Below are positions 43,344 to 51,052 of a DNA stretch of 64,000 nucleotides, in pieces (the first letter of the stretch is position 1; each line of letters starts with the position of its first letter). The position numbers were made by a program, and so were the translations under genes. Origin of the DNA: Hymenobacter busanensis (GTDB lineage Bacteria > Bacteroidota > Bacteroidia > Cytophagales > Hymenobacteraceae); assembly GCF_008727865.1 (NCBI RefSeq), contig NZ_VTWU01000001.1, positions 806,001 to 870,000 on the forward strand, in the 5' to 3' direction. The notes under the pieces are model-generated. The model was not told the origin of the DNA and ran no database searches. It saw only the letters and a program-made list of their open reading frames with translations.

Positions 43344-43556
43344 CGGCTCAATTTGACCGGCTCTGACTGGCGGGGCGTCTTTCTTCCTCGGGCAAAACCT
43401 GTCCCAGCCGCTATCTTGGCGGGCTTGCCTGTTGCTGGTTACTGCTGCGGCTATGGGGAAGCGTGGGGTCGCAAGCTGGTGTTGGTATTATACGTGCCAT
43501 TCAATATTTTCGGAGTACTGGCCATACGGATGTTTACTGCCATATTTAAATCGAAT

Positions 43557-44297
43557 ATGAAAGCTTTAATTACCACGATACTAGTAATTTACCACCTAGT
43601 CACTTTTGGACAAACTAAGGAGAAACCAAATGTGTATGAACTTCCAATACCAAAGGCTCTTAATGAGTGTTACTCTCTGCTTGATAGAACGATGCCCGAT
43701 GATGAAATTCTATTAATTAAGACCTTGCCTGAAGACAGTATTTATTGCAATCAGTCTTTCAGAAATGGAATTGATTTTTTTCATGCATGGAAATTGTATG
43801 ATGGCTCAAGGCTGACACAGTACTTTAATAAAATAGGATTGCATGAGTCTTATTCAATTTATAATACAATACTCGTTTCTTATCATCGTTATCTGAATAA
43901 AAAGGATGTCAGACTTGAAGAACAGATTAAGCAGTACCACGCAATCCAAAGAAAAGAAGAGCAGGAGTTTTTGGCTAAGGTTAAAAAAGATACACTGAAT
44001 GGTATTTACGTGCCTAAGGATTTAAAGGACTGTTTTATTCAATTGGATAAAATGCTTTCTGAAAATAGTAAGGTAGAAATAAAAAGTCTGGAGAGTAAAG
44101 AAGAAACTATTAAATACCATCACGACTTAGGTATGACTCTTAGAAATGCTTGGGGCCTTTGGGGTGGTTCAAGGCTTTCGAAATATTTCCTCGATAAAAA
44201 AGTTAATCATCCAGATACTATGTCTGCATTGATACTGGCGTTTTACTACGATTGGCTTCATAATAATAATGAAGGTTGGCGAAAGTGGGTACAATGA
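43557..44297 (+). CDS. Exported protein with duplicated DUF6794-like domain, A+T-rich
   Basis: 246 residues. The signal peptide is MKALITTILVIYHLVTFGQ. Two similar domains follow, each about 95 residues: LPIPKALNECYSLLDRTMPDDEILLIKTLPED...FRNGIDFFHAWKLYDGSRLTQYFNKIGL... and YVPKDLKDCFIQLDKMLSENSKVEIKSLESKEE...LGMTLRNAWGLWGGSRLSKYFLDKKV. The shared signature (LxxCxxxLDxxL, R N x W x L W x G S R L) recalls the DUF6794 family, which has no known function. Codon use and base composition are strikingly A+T-rich compared with neighbours, so this is probably a transferred gene. It follows a nested palindrome. The start at 43557 is the signal-peptide ATG; one at 43530 is also possible. Confidence 0.78.
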   Translation: MKALITTILVIYHLVTFGQTKEKPNVYELPIPKALNECYSLLDRTMPDDEILLIKTLPEDSIYCNQSFRNGIDFFHAWKLYDGSRLTQYFNKIGLHESYSIYNTILVSYHRYLNKKDVRLEEQIKQYHAIQRKEEQEFLAKVKKDTLNGIYVPKDLKDCFIQLDKMLSENSKVEIKSLESKEETIKYHHDLGMTLRNAWGLWGGSRLSKYFLDKKVNHPDTMSALILAFYYDWLHNNNEGWRKWVQ

Positions 44298-44403
44298 TAA
44301 AAAGACCAGTATTGCATGAGTTTAAGTAGCTCTGGCAATAGTTGAATCAAAAATGTTAATTGGAATCATTGAATAAATCCATGTCGTATTCCAATAAAAA
44401 CCA

Positions 44404-44444
44404 CCGCGCCCCGCCTCCGCCGAAACGGCAGAAGCGGGGCGCGG
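44404..44444 (-). terminator. Terminator of the NifU-like gene
   Basis: An 11-bp stem (CCGCGCCCCGC / GCGGGGCGCGG) with a 19-base loop that itself holds a small GCCG-AAA-CGGC hairpin. On the minus strand it is followed by TGGTTTTTATT. Confidence 0.85.
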
Positions 44445-44463
44445 CTCTACTGCAAAAACGTAC

Positions 44464-44760
44464 TTAGCGGCCTTCCTGACCAGCGGGCTGCAGCGTAGTA
44501 GCCACGTTCACGGCTTCCACGGCCCGAATTTCGGGTACGGCCCGTTTCACCGATTCTTCCACGCCGGCTTTCAGCGTCATCGGCGACATGGGGCAGGTGC
44601 CGCAGGCGCCCAGCAACTCCAAGCGCAGCACCATATCATCCGAAATATCAAGCACGCGCACGTTGCCGCCGTCGGCTTCCAGGTAGGGCCGGATGCCGTC
44701 GAGGGCCTGCTCGATGCGCGGCAACAGCGGATGATCAAGAAGAGAAGCGGAAACGGACAT
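44464..44760 (-). CDS. NifU-type Fe-S scaffold domain protein
   Basis: 98 residues, only the NifU C-terminal domain. The [4Fe-4S] cysteines are C53 and C56 in LLGACGTCPMSPMTLKAGVE, and IRPYLEADGGNVRVLDI is the family beginning. It assembles or carries Fe-S clusters for transfer to target proteins. It follows apbC by about 66 bases on the same strand, and the two act in the same process, so they are likely an operon. The 98-residue length matches free-standing Nfu-like proteins. Confidence 0.93.
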   Translation of the reverse strand: MSVSASLLDHPLLPRIEQALDGIRPYLEADGGNVRVLDISDDMVLRLELLGACGTCPMSPMTLKAGVEESVKRAVPEIRAVEAVNVATTLQPAGQEGR

Positions 44761-44826
44761 GCTGCTAAAACAAGGAAATCAACCGTGAAGTTCGGGCTTT
44801 TTGCCGAAGCGGGGAAGCTCGACGGG

Positions 44827-45927
44827 CTACGACTTCATTTCGACCACGTTGGTGCGCGGGGCCACGGCATTGCGGATGGACACCTGCCGGGCTACTTCCT
44901 CGGCCAGCAGCGTAAACAGCTCGGCCGTGGGCGTGCCGGGGTGCATGATGGCGGGAATACCCTCGTCGCCGTTTTCGCGGATGCTCTGCACCAGCGGAAT
45001 CTGGCCCAGCAGCGGTACCTGGTGCTTCTCGGCCAGCGCGCGGCCTCCGCCTTCACCGAAGATGTAGTACTTGTTCTCGGGCAGCTCGGCGGGCGTGAAC
45101 CACGCCATGTTTTCGACCACGCCCAGCACCGGCACGTTGATCTGCGGCTGGCGGAACATCTGCAAACCCTTCTGGGCATCGGCCAGGGCCACTTTCTGCG
45201 GCGTGGTTACGATGACGGCGCCCGTGACAGGCACGGTCTGCACCAAGGTCAGGTGAATGTCGGAGGTGCCGGGGGGCAAGTCGAGCAACAGGTAATCCAG
45301 CTCGCCCCAGTCGACTTCGGTAATGAACTGCTTGAGCGCCGACGAGGCCATGGGGCCGCGCCACACAATTGCCGATTCGGCCGGGGCCAGGAACCCAATG
45401 CTCATGATTTTGATGCCGTACTGCTCGATGGGCTCGATCAGGTTGCGGCCATCGGGCCCTTGGTACACGTGGGGGCGCGAGTCTTCCACGTTGAACATGG
45501 TGGGCATCGAAGGGCCGCTGATATCGGCATCGACGAGGCCGACTTTGGCGCCGGTGCGGGCCAGGGCCACGGCCAGGTTGGCCGTAACGGTGCTTTTGCC
45601 CACGCCGCCCTTGCCCGAGGCAATGGCAATGATGTTCTTCACGCCGGGCAGGATGTCGCGGTTCTGGCGCATGCTGGTCACGCGCGAGGTCATGTTCACC
45701 GTCACCTGCGCGTCTTTGTTCACCATCGTGGTGATGGCGCGCACGCAGGCGTTGCGGATGAGGTCTTTCAGCGGGCAGGCGGGCGTGGTCAGAATCACGG
45801 TGAACGTCACGTTCAGGCCATCAATCTGCACGTCCTCAATCATGTTGAGCGTGACGAGGTCTTTGCCCAAATCGGGCTCCTCGACGTAGCTCAGGGCTTT
45901 CAGAACGTCTTCTTGGGTAATGCTCAT
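44827..45927 (-). CDS. apbC: Mrp/NBP35-type Fe-S carrier P-loop ATPase
   Basis: 366 residues. An N-terminal MIP18/DUF59-type domain (about 1-90, MSITQEDVLKALSYVEEPDLGKDLVTLNMI, with TPACPLKDL) is fused to a deviant-Walker ATPase (about 100-366). Walker A is IASGKGGVGKSTVTANLA, followed by GLVDADISGPSMPTMF, and YLLLDLPPGTSD is the Walker B region. Mrp proteins bind a bridging [4Fe-4S] cluster and hand it to apo-enzymes. It precedes the NifU-like gene. An exact -7 box (45966-45973) lies upstream. The ATG at 45927 starts the MIP18 domain. Confidence 0.94.
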   Translation of the reverse strand: MSITQEDVLKALSYVEEPDLGKDLVTLNMIEDVQIDGLNVTFTVILTTPACPLKDLIRNACVRAITTMVNKDAQVTVNMTSRVTSMRQNRDILPGVKNIIAIASGKGGVGKSTVTANLAVALARTGAKVGLVDADISGPSMPTMFNVEDSRPHVYQGPDGRNLIEPIEQYGIKIMSIGFLAPAESAIVWRGPMASSALKQFITEVDWGELDYLLLDLPPGTSDIHLTLVQTVPVTGAVIVTTPQKVALADAQKGLQMFRQPQINVPVLGVVENMAWFTPAELPENKYYIFGEGGGRALAEKHQVPLLGQIPLVQSIRENGDEGIPAIMHPGTPTAELFTLLAEEVARQVSIRNAVAPRTNVVEMKS

Positions 45928-45965
45928 AGGTCGGAATTCGAGCGGCCTGTAAGCCGGCCGAAGCA

Positions 45966-45973
45966 CAAAGATA
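45966..45973 (-). promoter_or_regulatory. -7 promoter box of apbC
   Basis: TATCTTTG on the minus strand, an exact TAnnTTTG match 38 bases before the ATG at 45927; it falls inside the longer in-frame reading and so supports the shorter start. Confidence 0.5.
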
Positions 45974-46076
45974 AACCCGAAACCGTGGCGACGGTTCGGC
46001 GAAGCCACCAGAACAAACTCCCTTGCTTAGCTTCGCCGACTTGCACTACAAAAAGGAGGTGAGCTGGTTCCTGCCG

Positions 46077-46084
46077 TACCTTTG
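46077..46084 (+). promoter_or_regulatory. -7 promoter box of dnaG
   Basis: TACCTTTG, an exact TAnnTTTG match 26 bases before the dnaG GTG start. Confidence 0.5.
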
Positions 46085-46110
46085 CACTCCATTCCGCTTA
46101 CTCTTCGCCC

Positions 46111-48162
46111 GTGGCCCTCATTCCCAAAGAAACCATCGACCAAGTTCTCCACTACGCCGACATTGTGGAGGTGGTGGGCGACTTCGTGACGCTCAAGAAA
46201 AAGGGACAGAATCTGTGGGCCTGCTGCCCGTTTCACCACGAAAAGTCGCCCTCGTTTTCGGTGGCGCCGGCCAAGGGCATCTACAAGTGCTTCGGCTGCG
46301 GCAAGGCCGGCGATGTGGTGCGCTTTGTGATGGACGTGGAGGGCGCCAGCTACCCCGAGGCCATCAAGTGGCTGGCCAAGAAGTACGGCGTCGAGATTAA
46401 GGAAGAAGAGAAAACGCCCGAGCAGCAACTGGCGCAGAACGAGCGGGACTCGCAGTTCATCGTGTCGGACTGGGCCAAAAACCGCTACAAAAAGCTACTG
46501 CAGGAGTCGGAGGAAGGGGAGAGCATCGGCTGGGCGTATCTGAAGGAGCGCGGGCTGAACCAGGCTACCATCGAAACCTTTGAGCTGGGCTACTCGCTCG
46601 ATAAGTGGGACGACGTACTCACCGAAGCCCAGCAGGCCGGCTTCGATGTGAAGTACCTCGAAAAAACCGGCCTCGTCATCAAGCGTGAGGAAGACGGCCG
46701 CCGCTACGACCGGTTCCGGGGCCGCGTGATGTTCCCGATCCACAACGTTTCGGGCCGTGTGGTAGGCTTTGGCGCGCGCACTCTGCGCCGCGACGAAAAG
46801 GCCGGGGCCAAGTATTTGAACTCGCCCGAGTCGGAGATTTACCACAAGTCCGACGTGCTCTACGGCCTCTACCAGGCCAAGCAGTCCATTCGGCAGGAAG
46901 AGCTGTGCTACCTCGTGGAGGGCTACCTCGACGTCATCAGCCTCTACCAGGGCGGCGTCAAAAACGTGGTGGCCTCGTCGGGCACCTCGCTCACCGAGGG
47001 CCAGATCCGGCTCATTGCCCGCTACACCGACAACGTGACCGTGCTCTACGACGGCGACGCGGCCGGCGTAAAAGCAGCCCTGCGCGGCCTCGACATCATC
47101 CTGGAAAACGGCCTGAACGTGCGCGTGGTGCTGTTTCCCGACGGCGACGACCCCGACTCGTACATCCGCAAGGTGGGCGACGCGCGCTTCCGCAAATTTG
47201 TGGAAGAGCAAAGTCAGGACTTCATCACCTTCAAAACCCAGCTCGTGGCCCGTGAAGCCGCGCAGGACCCGGTGAAGAAGGCCGAGGCCATTCGGGAAGT
47301 GCTCCAGAGCATTGCTAAAGTGCCCGATCCGCTCAAGCGGCAGGTGTTTCTGCAGCAAACCTCGATGGCCTTCCACATCGACGAGCAGGTGCTTATCAGC
47401 GAATACAACAAGCTGGTGAAGCAAACCGCGCCCGGCCCGCGCGCCGCCAGCAGCAACGCGCCCAGCGCCCGGCCACACAGCGGCGGTGGCAGCCGTTCGC
47501 CGAGCACGGGCCAGCACGCGCCCTCGCAAACCGTGGTTACGCCCACCGGCCTGAGCCAGCGCCCCGCCGACGACGCGATGCCCGACGAGGCCTACGGCAT
47601 CATGGAGGACGAGTCGGGCTACGAAACCGAGACCATCCCCGACGTGCAGATGTCGGTGGAGCGCGAAATCGTGCGCCTGGTGCTCAACTACCCCGCTCAG
47701 CCGCTGCACGAGGGCGTGAGCGTGGCCGCCTACCTGCTCGGCCAAACCGACGAAACGCCCTTCCGCACGCCCATCTTCGCCGATTTGCTGCACCTGTGCC
47801 GCGAAACCCTGGCCGAAGGCAAGTTCCCCGACGCCCGCGAGCTGGTGCGCCACCACCGCGCCGACATCCGCGCCGCCATCAGCGACCTGGTGACGGACCC
47901 CTGGGAGCTGAGCCCGAACTGGATTACGCACAGCATATACGTGCCCCGCGAAATTGACCTGCTCCAGCAAGCCTGCGACAACGCCATTCTGCGCCTCAAC
48001 AAGTGCAACGTGGAGCGCGAGCTGGGCGACTGCCTCGCCGCCATGAACGAGCTGGACCCGAGCAACATCGAGGAATACCTGGCCCAAATGGCCATTTATA
48101 AGTCCTTGAAGCAGCTGGATATGCAGCTGGCGGGGTTGCTCGGAACGATTATTTCGCGCTGA
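46111..48162 (+). CDS. dnaG: DNA primase
   Basis: Synthesises RNA primers for chromosome replication. 683 residues. The N-terminal zinc-binding domain has the CHC2 ligands C39, H42, C60 and C63 (ACCPFHHEKSPSF ... KCFGCG). The RNA polymerase/TOPRIM core includes GRVMFPIHNVSGRVVGFGARTL, EGYLDVISLYQGG and VTVLYDGDAAG with the metal-binding acidic residues. A Pro/Ser/Gly-rich linker (about 435-490, for example SARPHSGGGSRSPSTG) leads to a helical C-terminal DnaB-binding domain. The GTG at 46111 is the start: it opens on VALIPKETIDQVLHYADIVEVVGD, the family N terminus, and has a -7 box in place. Confidence 0.97.
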   Translation: MALIPKETIDQVLHYADIVEVVGDFVTLKKKGQNLWACCPFHHEKSPSFSVAPAKGIYKCFGCGKAGDVVRFVMDVEGASYPEAIKWLAKKYGVEIKEEEKTPEQQLAQNERDSQFIVSDWAKNRYKKLLQESEEGESIGWAYLKERGLNQATIETFELGYSLDKWDDVLTEAQQAGFDVKYLEKTGLVIKREEDGRRYDRFRGRVMFPIHNVSGRVVGFGARTLRRDEKAGAKYLNSPESEIYHKSDVLYGLYQAKQSIRQEELCYLVEGYLDVISLYQGGVKNVVASSGTSLTEGQIRLIARYTDNVTVLYDGDAAGVKAALRGLDIILENGLNVRVVLFPDGDDPDSYIRKVGDARFRKFVEEQSQDFITFKTQLVAREAAQDPVKKAEAIREVLQSIAKVPDPLKRQVFLQQTSMAFHIDEQVLISEYNKLVKQTAPGPRAASSNAPSARPHSGGGSRSPSTGQHAPSQTVVTPTGLSQRPADDAMPDEAYGIMEDESGYETETIPDVQMSVEREIVRLVLNYPAQPLHEGVSVAAYLLGQTDETPFRTPIFADLLHLCRETLAEGKFPDARELVRHHRADIRAAISDLVTDPWELSPNWITHSIYVPREIDLLQQACDNAILRLNKCNVERELGDCLAAMNELDPSNIEEYLAQMAIYKSLKQLDMQLAGLLGTIISR

Positions 48163-48164
48163 AT

Positions 48165-48650
48165 ATGCCTGGGTTCAAGGGCGATATTCTGAATCTGGCG
48201 CGGGCGCTTGGAATTACAGCCGATCAATTCGACGCGGTGGGCATACATGCGTGGCCTTCCATCATGAAGCGGATTGAAGCAGCTTTCATCATCAAAACCG
48301 ATTCCAACACCAAGTTTAACTGGTGGTGGGAATCTTTTAAGGGGCAGCAAGTCAGTATTTTTTTTGAAGATGGAATGGCTTTCGAGCAATTAAGCCAATT
48401 AGTTGATGCTGAAGAACCGGTTTGGTTTATCGGATGCGATACTGATAGAGACCCAAGTAAATTCTGGCTTTTTGAAGGCACTATAAACCCCATTCAACAG
48501 GTCATCAGTGAGTTTTATCATTTTGAATATTATATCGTTTCAAAAAAATATGAGTGGCTTTTGTGCGAAACTGACCACAGTGTATTAACAGGATTGGGCA
48601 GCGTCATTCCAAAGATGAAAAGGTTAAAATCAGCCTTCGACTTGCATTAA
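48165..48650 (+). CDS. Small soluble protein, possibly DUF6756-like, A+T-rich
   Basis: 161 residues without a signal peptide or membrane helix. Features are an N-terminal helical part, a Trp-rich middle (KFNWWWESFKGQQVSIFFEDGMAFEQLSQLV), an acidic loop (GCDTDRDPSKFWLFEGT) and a C-terminal helix (GSVIPKMKRLKSAFDLH). The pattern recalls the DUF6756 family, a weak recognition from memory. The reading frame is visibly A+T-rich compared with dnaG and the next gene. Its start lies three bases after the dnaG stop, so it is likely translated from the same mRNA despite its foreign look. Immunity-type proteins of toxin systems are often this size, but no toxin gene is adjacent. Confidence 0.7.
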   Translation: MPGFKGDILNLARALGITADQFDAVGIHAWPSIMKRIEAAFIIKTDSNTKFNWWWESFKGQQVSIFFEDGMAFEQLSQLVDAEEPVWFIGCDTDRDPSKFWLFEGTINPIQQVISEFYHFEYYIVSKKYEWLLCETDHSVLTGLGSVIPKMKRLKSAFDLH

Positions 48651-48687
48651 TTACCGGGAGACAATAGCTACAAGCTACCTTCGCCCC

Positions 48688-49713
48688 ATGTGGAAACGCG
48701 CCAACCTGAGCCGCCTGCTCGTCGCCATTGTGCTGTCGGTGCTGAGCATGGGCATTGGCATGGTGGGCTTCATGCTCATCGAAGGCTACACCGCGATGGA
48801 GGCCTTCTACATGACCATCATCACCATCAGCACCACGGGTTTCGGCGAGGTGCGGAAGTTGTCCTCGAACGGGCAGCTGTTCGTGGCGCTCTACATCATC
48901 TACAACCTCGTGGTGGTGGCCTACTTGGTGTCGGTGCTCACCACCTATATTTTCGACGGCGAGCTGCGCAACCTCTTCAAGATGTTTATGACCGATCAGG
49001 AAATCCGGAGCATTTCGGGCCACGTTATCGTGTGCGGCTTCGGGCGCAACGGCAGCAAGGCCTACCACGAGCTGCGCGCCAACGGCGCCCGCGTGGTGGT
49101 AGTCGAGCAAAGCCAGGAGCTCATGCGCGCCGTGGCCGATACGCTCGGCCACGAGCAGGTGCCCGTGGTGTTTGGCGACGCCACCACCGACGAAGCCCTG
49201 CGCCAGGCCGGCATCGAGCGGGCCACGGCCCTGATTACAGCCCTGCCCAAGGATTCCGACAACGTTTTCGTCACGCTTACGGCCCGCGAGCTGAACCCGC
49301 GCCTCAAAATCATTGCCCGGGCCTCGCTCAAAACCTCGGAGAGCAAGCTGCTGCGCGCCGGCGCCGATTCGGTGGTGATGCCCGACGAAATCGGCGGCTC
49401 GCACATGGCCAACCTCATCACGCGGCCCGAGGTGATTCGCTTCCTGGAAATGATCAGCGGGTTGGGCCCTAACAAGCTGCGCCTCGAAGAGCTGGGCTAC
49501 CAGGACATGCGCCCCGAGGTGCGCAACCTGTCGATTCGCGAGCTGGACATCCGGTCCCGCACCGGCGCCACCGTCATCGGCCTGAAGCCCGCCGAGGGCC
49601 AGTTCGTCGTCAGCCCGTCGGCCGACACCCGCCCTGCGCCCGGCGACGTGCTGCTGCTGCTCGGCACCGACGCGCAGATTGCCACCGTCGTCGACGAGTT
49701 TCGGTTGCGGTAA
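48688..49713 (+). CDS. Two-helix K+ channel with TrkA-N/RCK regulatory domains
   Basis: 341 residues. Two membrane segments (about 9-31 and 63-87) flank a pore loop with the filter TISTTGFGEV (T49-T50-G51-F52-G53), a variant of the TVGYG signature. An RCK/TrkA-N domain (about 108-235) has the Rossmann motif HVIVCGFGRNGSKAYHELR and a VVVEQ acidic end that selects NAD-type ligands. A TrkA-C domain (about 255-341, IRELDIRSRTGATVIGLK ... GDVLLLLGTDAQIATV) ends it. Likely a ligand-gated K+ or cation channel of the inner membrane. Selectivity cannot be claimed from the altered filter. Confidence 0.9.
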   Translation: MWKRANLSRLLVAIVLSVLSMGIGMVGFMLIEGYTAMEAFYMTIITISTTGFGEVRKLSSNGQLFVALYIIYNLVVVAYLVSVLTTYIFDGELRNLFKMFMTDQEIRSISGHVIVCGFGRNGSKAYHELRANGARVVVVEQSQELMRAVADTLGHEQVPVVFGDATTDEALRQAGIERATALITALPKDSDNVFVTLTARELNPRLKIIARASLKTSESKLLRAGADSVVMPDEIGGSHMANLITRPEVIRFLEMISGLGPNKLRLEELGYQDMRPEVRNLSIRELDIRSRTGATVIGLKPAEGQFVVSPSADTRPAPGDVLLLLGTDAQIATVVDEFRLR

Positions 49714-49796
49714 GCAGTGCGGGCTGTGCGGTTCGCGTGTTCTGCACCATATGGCCGTTCTGGCAAGCGAACTACCCGGTTCGCGCTCCTGCCGGC

Positions 49797-49804
49797 TATA
49801 TTTG
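49797..49804 (+). promoter_or_regulatory. -7 promoter box of the glycosyltransferase pair
   Basis: TATATTTG, an exact TAnnTTTG match, 23 bases before the GTG at 49828; it supports that start. Confidence 0.5.
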
Positions 49805-49827
49805 TAGTTCGTTAGCTACGCCCTGCC

Positions 49828-51039
49828 GTGAATATCCTGCAAATATGCCCGCGCGTGCCTTTTCCGCCCCACGACGGCGGGGCCATTGCCATGTACGACG
49901 TTGCGGCCGGGCTGGTGCGCGCCGGCCACCGCGTAACGGTGCTGGCCGCCAACACCCCCAAGCACCGGCAAGACGCTACCGTGCTCGACCACCTCGGCCC
50001 GAATGCGCGGCTGGTGACGGTGGACGTGGACACGAGCCTTTCGCCCGTGGCCGCGTTGCGCAACCTGCTGTTTCGCCGCACGCCCTACAACGTGGAGCGG
50101 TTCATGTCGGCCGATTTCGCGGCCCGGCTGGAGCAGCTCTTGCGCACCGAAACCTTCGACGTGGTGCAGATCGAAGGTACCTTTGTGGCGTGGTACGTGG
50201 ACGTGGTGCGCCGCGTGGCCCCGCACACGCCGGTGGTGCTGCGCGCCCACAACGTGGAGCACGAAATATGGGACCAGTTGGCCCGCAACGAGCGGCACCC
50301 GCTGAAAGCCACCTACCTGCGCCATCTGGCCCGTCGCTTGCGCCGTTTCGAGCAGCAGTATCTGCCGCGCTTTTCGGCCATTGCCGCCATTACCGAGCCC
50401 GACAAGCGCCGGCTGCTGCAACTGGGCTGCCAGGAGCCGGTGGTGTTCATTCCGGCCGGTGTCGACTTGTCCCGTTTTCAGCCCGACCCCAGCATCAAGC
50501 CCAAGCCGAAGTCGTTGTTTTTCCTCGGCTCCCTCAACTGGCGGCCCAACGTGGAAGGGCTGGAGTGGTTTTTGGCCGAAGTATGGCCCCGCGCCAAGCG
50601 CCGCTGGCCCGCGCTGGAACTGCACGTAGCTGGCAAAGACATGCCCGCCCACATTGAGCGCTTGCACGAGCCCGGCGTGCACATGCACGGCTTCGTCGAT
50701 TCGGCCCCGCGCTTCATGCAGGAAAACGAGGTGATGATTGTGCCCTTGCTGTCGGGCGGCGGCATGCGCGTCAAAATCATCGAGGGCATGGCCATGGGCA
50801 AGTGCATCATCAGCACCGGCCTGGGCTCCGAAGGCATTGCCGTGCGCCACCTCGAAGATATCATCGTGTGCGACGACCCCGGCGACTGGATTGAGTGCAT
50901 CGGCAAGTACGTGGAGGGCGAATTCTGCCACGAGGGCGTGGGCCAGAAGGCCCGCCTCACCGCCCAAAACCTCTACGACAACGCCCGCGTGGTGGCGCGT
51001 TTTGTGGCCTTGTATGAGCAGATAGGCGCGAAGGCGTAA
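49828..51039 (+). CDS. Glycosyltransferase, GT4/GT-B type (first of pair)
   Basis: 403 residues. GT-B fold: the N-terminal Gly-rich start NILQICPRVPFPPHDGGAIAMYDVAAGLVRAGHRVTVLA, then the middle LRAHNVEHEIWDQLA, and the nucleotide-sugar domain with PAGVDLSRFQP, SLFFLGSLNWRPNVEGLEWF, and the C-terminal IVPLLSGGGMRVKIIEGMAMGKCIISTGLGSEGI, where the E-x7-E-type motif holds the sugar nucleotide. The start is GTG. It lies 13 bases before a second, related glycosyltransferase, so the pair probably adds successive sugars to a cell-surface glycan. The acceptor and sugar are unknown. Confidence 0.9.
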   Translation: MNILQICPRVPFPPHDGGAIAMYDVAAGLVRAGHRVTVLAANTPKHRQDATVLDHLGPNARLVTVDVDTSLSPVAALRNLLFRRTPYNVERFMSADFAARLEQLLRTETFDVVQIEGTFVAWYVDVVRRVAPHTPVVLRAHNVEHEIWDQLARNERHPLKATYLRHLARRLRRFEQQYLPRFSAIAAITEPDKRRLLQLGCQEPVVFIPAGVDLSRFQPDPSIKPKPKSLFFLGSLNWRPNVEGLEWFLAEVWPRAKRRWPALELHVAGKDMPAHIERLHEPGVHMHGFVDSAPRFMQENEVMIVPLLSGGGMRVKIIEGMAMGKCIISTGLGSEGIAVRHLEDIIVCDDPGDWIECIGKYVEGEFCHEGVGQKARLTAQNLYDNARVVARFVALYEQIGAKA

Positions 51040-51052
51040 GTTTGCGCCCCCA

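Larger units (their letters stand above)
43101..43556. other. Gap with nested palindrome, upstream of A+T-rich gene
   Basis: About 456 bases without a credible gene. It holds the -7 box of the fumarylacetoacetase gene (43129-43136) and the repeat cluster 43177-43343. G+C content drops sharply from about 43480 onward, where the A+T-rich gene begins. The long in-frame reading through this region is not coding in character. Confidence 0.5.

Noticed and set aside
43047-43556. Long in-frame extension of the A+T-rich gene through the nested palindrome
   Set aside because: The repeat region is G+C-rich, repetitive and not coding-like; the signal peptide begins at 43557.
46495-48087. A 530-codon frame antisense to dnaG
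   Set aside because: Mirror of dnaG with the same Val/His/Gly bias; no recognisable domain.
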